Assembly: GCA_902812455.1 (NCBI GenBank)
Contig: CADDZH010000131.1
Span: forward strand, 1 to 11,122
Length of the DNA stretch: 11,122 bases
From: Chloroflexota bacterium
GTDB taxonomy: Bacteria > Chloroflexota > Ktedonobacteria > Ktedonobacterales > Ktedonobacteraceae
Direction of reading: 5' to 3'
The stretch's first letter is position 1, and every line of letters starts with the position of its first letter. Shown here piece by piece: positions 5,631-11,122 of the stretch. Position numbers and translations under genes: made by a program. The notes under the pieces were generated by a model that was not told the origin of the DNA, ran no database searches, and saw only the letters and a program-made list of their open reading frames with translations.

Positions 5631-8033
5631 GTGAATTTGAAGCGAGATGATGAACAGGGAACTACTCAGCTCAATATTCCTCAGCAACACTCCTCTTTAG
5701 AAGAGCACTCAGAACCTATTCGAGTAGCGAAAGAAGGCTCAGAATCGGCTGAGCAAGCTCTTTACCCTAACGCCGTGTCACCCACAAAGCAATTGCAAGC
5801 CCTTCAGAGCATTACAGACATTGCCCTTACATATTTGAACCTCGATGACTTGCTGCGCGAAACGCTTGCTCGCATCCGTGAGATTATGGAAGTCGATAAT
5901 TGCGCCATTCTGCTGGTAGCCGAAGATGGGGAGTTCCTGAAAGTGCGCGTGGCCCTTGGACCAGAAGAGAAGGTAGCTCCAGAGGTGCGAGTTCCCATAG
6001 GACGAGGTTTCGCAGGCTATATTGCTGCTCACCGTACCCCACTTATTGTCAATGACCCATCCACTATGGAAATCATCACTCCCTTGCTCCGGGAGGAGTT
6101 GCGTTCGCTCATGGGCGTTCCTCTTATGATCGGTGAGCGAGTCATCGGTGTTCTCCACGTTGGCACGCGGCATCCCCGCAAGTTTCTCGAAGAAGATGTC
6201 TGGCTGCTTCAACGTGTTGCCGACCGCCTCGCCCTGGCCATCGATCATGCACGCCTGTATGAAGCAGAACAACGCGCCAGGACCATGATGACTCTCTATG
6301 CTGCCGAACTCGAAGCCACCTTCGAGTCGATAGCCGATGGCGTGTTAGTATTTGACGCTACAGGACAGGTTGTGCGAGCGAATGCGGCAGCACGCGAAAT
6401 GCTCGGTTTAGATGATCAGCATCAAACATACTATTCGCTTCCTGCCCCTGAACGAATTGCCCTATTCAAGCTGCGTGACGAACATGGGCAGGCCCTGGAA
6501 GGCGAACAATGGCCTCTCCACCGCGTTCTGAACGGCGAGGTATTCAAAGGAGAGCATACGGTAGATGTTATGCTCCAGTCCCTGGATGGTCGCGAGCTAC
6601 ATCTCAGTGTTAGCGGTATGCCTGTTTATGACAACGAGGGACGCATTGTCAGGGCTGTGATGATCTTCCGCGATGTGACGGCTCGTCGCGATTTAGAACG
6701 GCGTACTCATGAAGCTCTAAACGCCCTGCTGGCTATGGCAGAGGCGCTGGTTCTTACCCCAGCTACAGTTGGTGCAGGCGAGCCGCCTTTATTGTCCGAG
6801 AGTGTTGCCGAAGACCTCGTGGCAAAACGCCTGGCGGAACTGACTTGCGATGTGCTGGGCTGTCGCCGCGTGAGCATCACGACGATCGAGCCGGAAACAG
6901 AAAAGCTACGTGCTGCCGCAGTGGTCGGGTTGACCGCCGCGCAGGAAGAGCAATGGTGGCGGGAGCAACAACAGGGAGCATCGCTGAAAGATAGTCCCAA
7001 CCCCGAGCTCGTAGCCCGCCTGCGGGCCAACGAAGTGCTTGTACTCGATTTGACAGAGCCACCCTATCATGGGCGACCAAATCCTTATGGGATACAGAAT
7101 ATGCTTGTAGCTCCTATGGCTATTGGTGAGCAACTTGTTGGTATCCTCTCTTTAGACTACGCTGGCATAAAACACAGGTACACACAAGAGGAGATCGCCC
7201 TGGCCGGAGCAGTCGCCAAACTCATTGGCCTGGTCATTGAACGCGAGCGCCTGCTGCGTTCGCGTGCAGAGGCTCAAGCGAATGCTATTGCTCTACGCGA
7301 GGCCAACCGGCGCATGGACGAGTTTCTTGGCATCGCCTGCCACGAACTGAAAACGCCTTTAGCCGTGATCAAAGGCAATGTTCAGCTTGCGCGCCGCCAG
7401 TTGAAGCGCCTGCCTCCAGATGAGCATAGCCATATCAGCACCATGCTTGAACAGTTGCTAGACAACGCAGACCACCAGGCAGATCGACTGAATCGCCTGG
7501 TCAGCGATCTGCTCGATGTATCACGTATCCAGGTTGGGAACCTGGAAATGCGCATGGAACCTTGCGATCTCGCCTCCATCGTTCGCAATACCGTCCAGGA
7601 ACAGCGTCTTGTCTATCCTTCCCGTTTCCTCCTGCTAGAAATACATACTGAAAAAACAGTGCCTATCATGGCAGATGCTGACCGCATTGGGCAGGTACTC
7701 ACCAACTATATCAACAACGCGATGAAATATTCTTCGGCGGATAAGCCCGTGACTGTATCTCTCACTGTAGATGGCTCGCTGGCACGTGTCTCGGTACGTG
7801 ACGAAGGGCCAGGGCTGTCGCGTGCCGAACAAGAGCGCATATGGGAACGTTTCCAGCGTGTGGAGAGCATCGAAGTGATGAGTGGTTCGAGCGTGGGACT
7901 TGGGCTGGGCCTTTACATTAGCCGCATGATTATCAAGGAGCATCATGGAACGGTTGGCGTTGAAAGTGAGCCAGGGCAAGGGTCTACCTTCTGGTTCACC
8001 TTGCCCCTGATAGAGTTTGCCACGCATGCATGA
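5631..8033 (+). CDS. Soluble sensor histidine kinase, GAF-PAS-GAF-HisKA-HATPase
   Basis: An 800-residue protein with no membrane segment, so it senses a cytoplasmic signal. Approximate domains: polar N-terminal tail (1-50), GAF 1 (58-210), PAS (225-355), GAF 2 (395-540), HisKA (560-635) and HATPase_c (675-795). The phosphorylated histidine is H571 in CHELKTPL. N box N696 (NYINNAMKYS), G1 box D724-E-G-P-G and G2 box G756-L-G-L-G-L are all present, so the kinase core is intact. No conserved Cys pair or other cofactor motif in the GAF domains stood out, so the ligand is unknown. The start is GTG at 5631 with GGAGG at 5622-5626, a slightly tight 4-nt spacing. No receiver domain or adjacent response regulator is seen. 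It heads a same-strand run with a second kinase and a YciI-like gene. Confidence 0.9.
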   Translation: MNLKRDDEQGTTQLNIPQQHSSLEEHSEPIRVAKEGSESAEQALYPNAVSPTKQLQALQSITDIALTYLNLDDLLRETLARIREIMEVDNCAILLVAEDGEFLKVRVALGPEEKVAPEVRVPIGRGFAGYIAAHRTPLIVNDPSTMEIITPLLREELRSLMGVPLMIGERVIGVLHVGTRHPRKFLEEDVWLLQRVADRLALAIDHARLYEAEQRARTMMTLYAAELEATFESIADGVLVFDATGQVVRANAAAREMLGLDDQHQTYYSLPAPERIALFKLRDEHGQALEGEQWPLHRVLNGEVFKGEHTVDVMLQSLDGRELHLSVSGMPVYDNEGRIVRAVMIFRDVTARRDLERRTHEALNALLAMAEALVLTPATVGAGEPPLLSESVAEDLVAKRLAELTCDVLGCRRVSITTIEPETEKLRAAAVVGLTAAQEEQWWREQQQGASLKDSPNPELVARLRANEVLVLDLTEPPYHGRPNPYGIQNMLVAPMAIGEQLVGILSLDYAGIKHRYTQEEIALAGAVAKLIGLVIERERLLRSRAEAQANAIALREANRRMDEFLGIACHELKTPLAVIKGNVQLARRQLKRLPPDEHSHISTMLEQLLDNADHQADRLNRLVSDLLDVSRIQVGNLEMRMEPCDLASIVRNTVQEQRLVYPSRFLLLEIHTEKTVPIMADADRIGQVLTNYINNAMKYSSADKPVTVSLTVDGSLARVSVRDEGPGLSRAEQERIWERFQRVESIEVMSGSSVGLGLGLYISRMIIKEHHGTVGVESEPGQGSTFWFTLPLIEFATHA

Positions 8034-8046
8034 GTTGTGATATACT
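8017..8046 (+). promoter_or_regulatory. Candidate internal promoter before the second kinase
   Basis: TTGCCA (8017-8022), an 18-bp spacer and TATACT (8041-8046), preceded by TG one base upstream (8038-8039) as in extended -10 promoters. It overlaps the 3' end of the first kinase gene, so the second kinase could be expressed independently. Confidence 0.45.
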
Positions 8047-8090
8047 GGTGTCCCACCTGAAAAAGCTGGGCAGGAGGCAGGAGGGCGAGC

Positions 8091-9305
8091 GTGAATACCA
8101 AAATAACCCAGGCTAAGCACCCGCGTAAAAGCCAGCAATTGAAGCTTGTGAGCCTGCAGAAGAGGGCGCAGGTACGCAAACATTATATCGCGCAAATGCC
8201 CAGGTGGCGCCATCCTCTCGTTGGTTACCTGATCACCATTCCCATCGTTGGTCTGGCTATCCTGGCCGTGCTGGTGGGAGAGCATTTCACCACCTATTTC
8301 TACTTCCCCGGCGTTCCCATGATCCTGGCTATTGTGCTGATCGCCCTGATCTGGGGTCTGGGGCCTGCCTTATTTGCCGTGCTCTTAAGCACCTTAGCCC
8401 TCGCCTACTTCTATCTTTCTCAGTTTGGACCCCTTATTCTCTACTCGCAAAACGGGGCCATGCAGTTCCTTCCTTTTATCATTGCCGGTCTTATCATTGC
8501 TATTATTACCGGCCAGCGTGAAGCAGCCAGGATGCACGCCTTGTTAGCCGAGCAAGAGGCGCAGGATCGTGCTGATGAACTTGAGCGGGCCAATCAAGAG
8601 TTAGAGCAGGCCAATCGCGAGAAAGATCAGTTCCTCTCAATGGCCTCGCACGAGCTTAAGACCCCCATCACGACGATCCGTGGGCTGGCACAGATTACGC
8701 TTCGCCGCCTCTCCAGGCAGGCAGATATGCCGGAAGAGCTTGCTGATATCCGTAGCATGCTGGAAAAGATCGACCAGCAAACCTATCGTTTAAACGGGCT
8801 GGTAGAGGATTTACTGGCCCTGAGTAGTATTCGTTCAGGCAAAATGCCATTCGAGTCGAGCTGCTGCGACCTCCGCGATATCTGCCGTGACGTAGCAGAA
8901 AGCCAGCATTTTCTCACGGGACGTACTATTGAGTTAGATTTGCCTTCAACCCCTGTAAGGCTGGAGGTTGATAAAGATCGCCTGAGCCAGGTTGTAACAA
9001 ATCTCGTCAGCAACGCCATCAAGTATTCCCCGGAAGAATCAGCAGTACAGGTACGTCTCCTTCAACTGGATAAAGTGGTACGTATTGAGGTGCATGACTC
9101 AGGACAGGGCATACCCAGGAAAGATCAGGAGCACATCTTTGATGCATTTTATCGCGCTTCCAATGTCAAAACGGCCAGGAAGAGCGGCTGGGGTCTTGGG
9201 CTTGCCATCTGCAAAAATATTGTGGAGCGGCATGGTGGCCATATCTGGTGCGAGTCAGAGCCTGGCAAAGGCAGCATCTTCTTCGTCGATCTGCCCCTCA
9301 AATAA
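8091..9305 (+). CDS. Membrane sensor histidine kinase with DUF4118-like N terminus
   Basis: A 404-residue protein. A basic N-terminal tail of about 40 residues precedes four likely membrane segments (about 43-62, 72-90, 91-110 and 125-141). Their pattern, including FYFPGVPMILAIVLIALIWG, resembles the DUF4118 region of KdpD-type kinases. A coiled coil follows (142-180, ELERANQELEQANRE). HisKA has H187 in SHELKTPI; the ATPase domain has N308 (LVSNAIKYS), D336-S-G-Q-G and G366-W-G-L-G-L. All catalytic boxes are intact. There is almost no extracytoplasmic domain, so the signal is probably sensed in the membrane. The GTG start at 8091 is preceded by overlapping AGGAGG sequences at 8072-8084. It lies 57 bp after the first kinase and 18 bp before the YciI-like gene. 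No UspA or KdpD N-terminal domain and no response regulator are present. Confidence 0.88.
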   Translation: MNTKITQAKHPRKSQQLKLVSLQKRAQVRKHYIAQMPRWRHPLVGYLITIPIVGLAILAVLVGEHFTTYFYFPGVPMILAIVLIALIWGLGPALFAVLLSTLALAYFYLSQFGPLILYSQNGAMQFLPFIIAGLIIAIITGQREAARMHALLAEQEAQDRADELERANQELEQANREKDQFLSMASHELKTPITTIRGLAQITLRRLSRQADMPEELADIRSMLEKIDQQTYRLNGLVEDLLALSSIRSGKMPFESSCCDLRDICRDVAESQHFLTGRTIELDLPSTPVRLEVDKDRLSQVVTNLVSNAIKYSPEESAVQVRLLQLDKVVRIEVHDSGQGIPRKDQEHIFDAFYRASNVKTARKSGWGLGLAICKNIVERHGGHIWCESEPGKGSIFFVDLPLK

Positions 9306-9323
9306 TGCAGGAGGATAACGTTT

Positions 9324-9632
9324 ATGGAAATTAAGAGCCAGCCGGTGTATTACGTGGTATTCGTCGTCACGAAATACGCCTCTTTTGAAGAGGCAAAAAC
9401 TAAAGCACCCGGTGCTATTGCTGCTCATAGAAAGCGTTCGCAGGAGTTGCATGCGAAAGGCACACTTATCATGTCAGGAGCATTTTTGGATCAAACCGGC
9501 GAGTCGCTTAGCACAATGGCTGTTCACACGTCGCGCGAAGCTGCGGAAGAGTATATAGAAGGTGACCCATTTTATTTAAACGGTATGATCAGCAAGTGGT
9601 ATATACGCGAATGGGCCAATATGTTTGCCTAG
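9324..9632 (+). CDS. YciI family protein
   Basis: A 102-residue protein with the ferredoxin-like YciI fold. Its features are an initial strand (YYVVFVVTKYAS), a helix with H35 (AAHRKRSQELHAKG), the strand TLIMSGAFLD, and near the C terminus the conserved GDPFYLNGM segment with D81. The His/Asp pair is the proposed active site of the family, whose biochemical role is poorly defined; some relatives are dehalogenase-like or muconolactone isomerase-like. ATG at 9324 has AGGAGG at 9309-9314, and the gap to the kinase gene is 18 bp, so cotranscription and strong translation are likely. A stand-alone YciI protein behind two sensor kinases has no obvious mechanistic explanation. No convincing terminator follows. 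Confidence 0.85.
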   Translation: MEIKSQPVYYVVFVVTKYASFEEAKTKAPGAIAAHRKRSQELHAKGTLIMSGAFLDQTGESLSTMAVHTSREAAEEYIEGDPFYLNGMISKWYIREWANMFA

Positions 9633-9682
9633 GCCAGGTTCACTGAAAGTGACGGCTTCTCATCAACAGAGAGATCCGGGCG

Positions 9683-9782
9683 ATGTCATCCTTCGCTTCG
9701 CTCAGGATCTCCGCGTCGATGAACATCGGATGCTTCCCCTTCGCTGCGCTCAGGGCTTCGGCTCACGCGCTCAGCATGACAT
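9683..9782. repeat. 100-bp hairpin-rich inverted-repeat element
   Basis: The ends are perfect inverted repeats, ATGTCAT (9683-9689) and ATGACAT (9776-9782). Inside are three hairpins: ATCCT/AGGAT around TCGCTTCGCTC, CGATG-AA-CATCG (9717-9728), and CCCT/AGGG around TCGCTGCGCTC. The CTTCGCTNCGCTCAGG unit occurs twice. It resembles a widespread intergenic repeat with CGCTCAGNATGACA ends that I recall from many bacterial genomes. Open frames through it are not genes. Confidence 0.7.
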
Positions 9783-9856
9783 GCCATACACTGGCTTTGC
9801 CGATCTCGATCGTTAAATTTCATTGCCGGCCGGCCCTCGCAAATCACCTCACAGGC

Positions 9857-9895
9857 CAAAAATAAAAGCACCTGGGCTTTTCATATCCAGGTGCT
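9857..9895 (-). terminator. Rho-independent terminator of the tRNA-Trp unit
   Basis: AGCACCTGG (9867-9875) and CCAGGTGCT (9887-9895) form a perfect 9-bp stem around an 11-nt loop. On the minus strand it is followed by a T-rich run (complement of 9857-9866). It lies 7 bp beyond the 3' end of tRNA-Trp. Confidence 0.88.
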
Positions 9896-9902
9896 AACAG
9901 AG

Positions 9903-9975
9903 CAGGGGTGGCAGGAGTCGAACCCGCCGATGACCGTTTTGGAGACGGTTGCCTTAGCCGCTCGGCATCACCCCT
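9903..9975 (-). tRNA. tRNA-Trp (anticodon CCA)
   Basis: This 73-nt gene folds into a cloverleaf: acceptor AGGGGTG/CACCCCT (7 bp), anticodon stem ACCGT/ACGGT around CTCCAAA (anticodon CCA complementary to 9940-9942), T stem GCGGG/CCTGC with loop TTCGACT, and discriminator G. CCA is not encoded. Two things are unusual: position 8 is A rather than the near-universal U, and the D arm (GCC ... GGC with a long loop) looks like that of Leu/Ser-type tRNAs rather than the usual GCTC/GAGC arm of bacterial tRNA-Trp. It lies 9 nt behind a broken tRNA and is probably transcribed from that remnant's promoter. Confidence 0.9.
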
Positions 9976-9984
9976 TTATTTGAT

Positions 9985-10017
9985 AGAGTGCCGCTCTGCC
10001 AATTGAGCTACGCCCCT
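9985..10017 (-). pseudogene. Truncated tRNA, 5' half only (tRNA-Trp-like)
   Basis: Reading the minus strand from 10017: AGGGGCG acceptor strand, TA, a perfect D arm GCTC-AATTGGCA-GAGC, G26, a 5' anticodon strand and the C32-T33 of an anticodon loop. The sequence then stops looking like a tRNA. No complementary anticodon strand, variable region, T arm or 3' acceptor strand exists before tRNA-Trp begins 9 nt later. The opening AGGGGCGTAGCTCAATTGG resembles the 5' half of the common bacterial tRNA-Trp. The promoter is still in place 14 bp upstream. Confidence 0.75.
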
Positions 10018-10030
10018 AAGGTACGCTATG

Positions 10031-10059
10031 ATAATAGCAGAGCGCGAAAGCTTTGTCAA
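10031..10059 (-). promoter_or_regulatory. Strong promoter of the tRNA unit
   Basis: On the minus strand, perfect TTGACA (10059-10054), a 17-bp spacer and TATTAT (10036-10031). Transcription should begin near 10024, just before the tRNA remnant, as is usual for a first tRNA in a unit. It now drives the remnant plus tRNA-Trp. Confidence 0.85.
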
Positions 10060-10078
10060 TGGCAAAATAGGTGTTCTG

Positions 10079-10108
10079 TTGAACATTGAGGCTTCTCTCA
10101 AGTATACT
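10079..10108 (+). promoter_or_regulatory. Candidate promoter of the endonuclease gene
   Basis: TTGAAC (10079-10084), an 18-bp spacer and TATACT (10103-10108). The spacer contains an inverted repeat TTGAG (10086-10090) / CTCAA (10097-10101), which could be an operator. The leader to the ATG at 10180 is about 65 nt. The promoter is divergent from the tRNA promoter 20 bp away. Confidence 0.55.
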
Positions 10109-10179
10109 GATCCAGAAGCCATAAAAATATACGAGATATACAGATTCACAACCTGCATACCTCAAAAAAGGGGGAAACT

Positions 10180-10674
10180 ATGAGGGACACATCACAGCAG
10201 GGGTTAATTTCCCAGACCGCTATTTTGAACCGGCTTGTCCAATTAGGATATGAGGTACTACTGCCCTGGGCGGATCACCTGGGATACGATCTGGCGTACT
10301 ATGTTGTAGAGGAACATAGAAATTTTGGATTCTTCGTGTACCGGGAGGCACGACTTGTACGTGTCCAATGTAAAACGGCTCGGCTGATTAAAGACGGCAC
10401 TTGCTTTGAGTTCAACACTGTGTCTACCTCGCCAGGCAAGCATAGTACCCGCAAGAGGACGTATGTAGGAAAGGCTGAATTTTTCGCGGTGTATTTGCCG
10501 GACAACGGGAAGGTCTACATGATACCGGTCAATGAGGCTCCAATAAGCTCTTATATGATATTGCGATTTAAAAGTGCAGGGCTGGTGCGTGGGAATCACA
10601 AGAAGACACGCACTGTACCTTATGAGGAAATCAGCGATCCTCGGTTCCATTGGGCGGAGGATTATGAGATTTAG
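10180..10674 (+). CDS. Free-standing PD-(D/E)XK endonuclease-like protein (I-Ssp6803I / group I intron homing endonuclease family)
   Basis: A 164-residue protein. Its pattern is that of the PD-(D/E)XK fold seen in I-Ssp6803I-type homing endonucleases: an opening helix (GLISQTAILNRLVQLGYEV), the strand LLPWADHLGYDLAYYV with D37, then LVRVQCKTA with Q63-x-K65 as the (D/E/Q)xK motif, and later AEFFAVYLPDNGKVYMIPV, typical of this group. The acidic residue expected in the first helix (often GEIAE or similar) seems to be Q12, which might weaken or abolish cleavage; this alignment was made by eye. The ATG at 10180 follows AAGGGGG with 5-nt spacing. The gene lies between tRNA-Trp and tRNA-Ser, which is suggestive because I-Ssp6803I homes to a tRNA gene. 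No intron is visible here. It could equally be a host-derived nuclease or a DNA-binding protein of the same fold. Confidence 0.68.
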   Translation: MRDTSQQGLISQTAILNRLVQLGYEVLLPWADHLGYDLAYYVVEEHRNFGFFVYREARLVRVQCKTARLIKDGTCFEFNTVSTSPGKHSTRKRTYVGKAEFFAVYLPDNGKVYMIPVNEAPISSYMILRFKSAGLVRGNHKKTRTVPYEEISDPRFHWAEDYEI

Positions 10675-10688
10675 GAGAGATGAAATAG

Positions 10689-10774
10689 CGGAGAGGGTGG
10701 GATTCGAACCCACGGAGGCTGTTAACCTCAAGCATTTAGCAAACGCTCGCACTCGGCCACTATGCGACCTCTCC
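10689..10774 (-). tRNA. tRNA-Ser (anticodon GCT)
   Basis: This is an 86-nt class II tRNA: acceptor GGAGAGG/CCTCTCC, anticodon stem AGCGT/ATGCT around TTGCTAA (anticodon GCT, complement of 10738-10740), a long variable arm with a GAGG/CCTC stem, a perfect T stem GTGGG/CCCAC with loop TTCGAAT, and discriminator G. It reads AGC/AGU codons. CCA is not encoded. Its 3' end lies 14 bp from the stop codon of the convergent endonuclease gene, and no terminator separates them. Confidence 0.95.
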
Positions 10775-10900
10775 GTATCTGGCTTGTATCCCCGTAACGC
10801 ATTGATAAACAGAACCTCTACAGGCTGTCGCGTTCTAAAGGGAATAAGCATTTGTTACAACAAGAGATTACCACATCACGTAGTCGCTGTCAAGCTGAAT

Positions 10901-11008
10901 TTTGGCCGAGGGTGCAATTCATTTTTTTGCAAGGTCTGCACAGAAATATGCTCAAACAAGAGATGCTCCAGCGTGATTGCAAAAATTTGAATGACACCCT
11001 TTGGCCGA
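10901..11008. mobile_element. 90-bp MITE with 23-bp TIRs and 9-bp target-site duplication
   Basis: The element spans 10910-10999. Its ends GGGTG ... TTTTTGCAA are inverted repeats with 19 of 23 positions identical: 10910-10932 against the complement of 10977-10999. Directly outside each end is the same 9-mer, TTTGGCCGA, at 10901-10909 and 11000-11008. A perfect 9-bp duplication next to matched TIRs is the hallmark of transposition. The interior of about 44 bp has no coding capacity, so it must have been moved by a transposase elsewhere. A 9-bp duplication is usual for IS4- and IS1-type transposases, but the parent cannot be named. Confidence 0.88.
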
Positions 11009-11070
11009 TTCTCTATCCTTACGGATGATTGTCGAGGAAGGGCCGATAATGAGTGTTTAACAATCAGGAT

Positions 11071-11122
11071 CGGGAATGAGGGTGAGAGGAGTGGTGTGAT
11101 GGGGATGGACGAGGACAGGCAC
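11071..11122. repeat. Start of another CACAAGG hairpin repeat, cut by the window end
   Basis: GGGAATGAGGGTGA ... GAGGACAGGCAC parallels 750-804 and the stretch before 4015 (GGGAATGA ... AGGACAGGCAC). The loop and right arm lie beyond the window. Confidence 0.5.

Larger units (their letters stand above)
10775..11122. other. Non-coding right end of the window
   Basis: No credible gene was found here. From the tRNA-Ser 5' end to about 10900 nothing recognisable was seen and no clear tRNA promoter could be assigned. A 90-bp MITE follows, and then the start of another repeat copy that runs off the window. Confidence 0.65.

Noticed and set aside
9639..9653. TCACT-GAA-AGTGA hairpin as terminator of the YciI-like gene
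   Set aside because: The stem is only 5 bp and no T-tract follows.
9625..9871. Three short overlapping open frames
   Set aside because: They pass through the 100-bp inverted-repeat element and the tRNA terminator, so they are not genes.
9976..10017. Group I intron interrupting a tRNA gene
   Set aside because: Only 9 nt separate the broken tRNA from tRNA-Trp, and no matching 3' half follows in the window. There is no room for an intron, so a truncated remnant is the better reading.
10258..10851. 197-residue minus-strand open frame
   Set aside because: It covers tRNA-Ser and the complement of the endonuclease gene, with no ribosome site or family pattern. The plus-strand frame has clear family motifs.
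10574..10990. 138-residue plus-strand open frame
   Set aside because: It overlaps the endonuclease 3' end, runs antisense through the whole of tRNA-Ser and into the MITE. The RVGFEPT-like string is the familiar false translation of an antisense class II tRNA.

Overview
The window looks like a piece of chromosome from a Chloroflexota bacterium, most probably Ktedonobacteria. This is an inference from gene style (GAF/PAS sensor kinases, a zinc-finger ClpE-like unfoldase), from GTG starts behind strong GGAGG ribosome sites, and from abundant mosaic intergenic repeats carrying a CACAAGG loop core. No 16S or other phylogenetic marker is present, so the taxonomic call is moderate.

Layout, left to right. 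Positions 1-742 hold a two-gene toxin-antitoxin module: an AbrB/MazE-fold antitoxin and a PIN-domain (VapC-type) ribonuclease. Positions 743-1200 are non-coding and filled with hairpin-forming repeats. Positions 1201-3650 are a self-contained heat-shock unit. Two CIRCE-like HrcA operators sit on either side of a near-consensus sigma-A promoter. A 5'-leader hairpin, a ClpE-like Clp/Hsp100 gene and a rho-independent terminator follow. Positions 3650-4087 carry further copies of the same repeats. A MmgE/PrpD-family gene (4088-5452) lies on the minus strand, divergent from a plus-strand run of three genes (5631-9632): a soluble GAF-PAS-GAF histidine kinase, a membrane histidine kinase with a DUF4118-like sensor region, and a small YciI-family protein. 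No response regulator is visible, so both kinases are orphans within this window.

The right end (9633-11122) is the most unusual part. It holds a 100-bp hairpin-rich inverted-repeat element and a minus-strand tRNA unit made of promoter, broken 5' half of a tRNA, intact tRNA-Trp(CCA) and terminator. Next come a free-standing I-Ssp6803I-like PD-(D/E)XK endonuclease gene and tRNA-Ser(GCT). After these lies a 90-bp MITE with 23-bp terminal inverted repeats and a perfect 9-bp target-site duplication, and the window closes inside another repeat copy. A homing-endonuclease-type gene between two tRNA genes, one beside a tRNA remnant, is the best candidate for something undescribed.

The regulatory reading (CIRCE, promoters, terminators, TIR/TSD) comes directly from the bases. 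Protein functions are family-level assignments made by motif recognition, without any database search.
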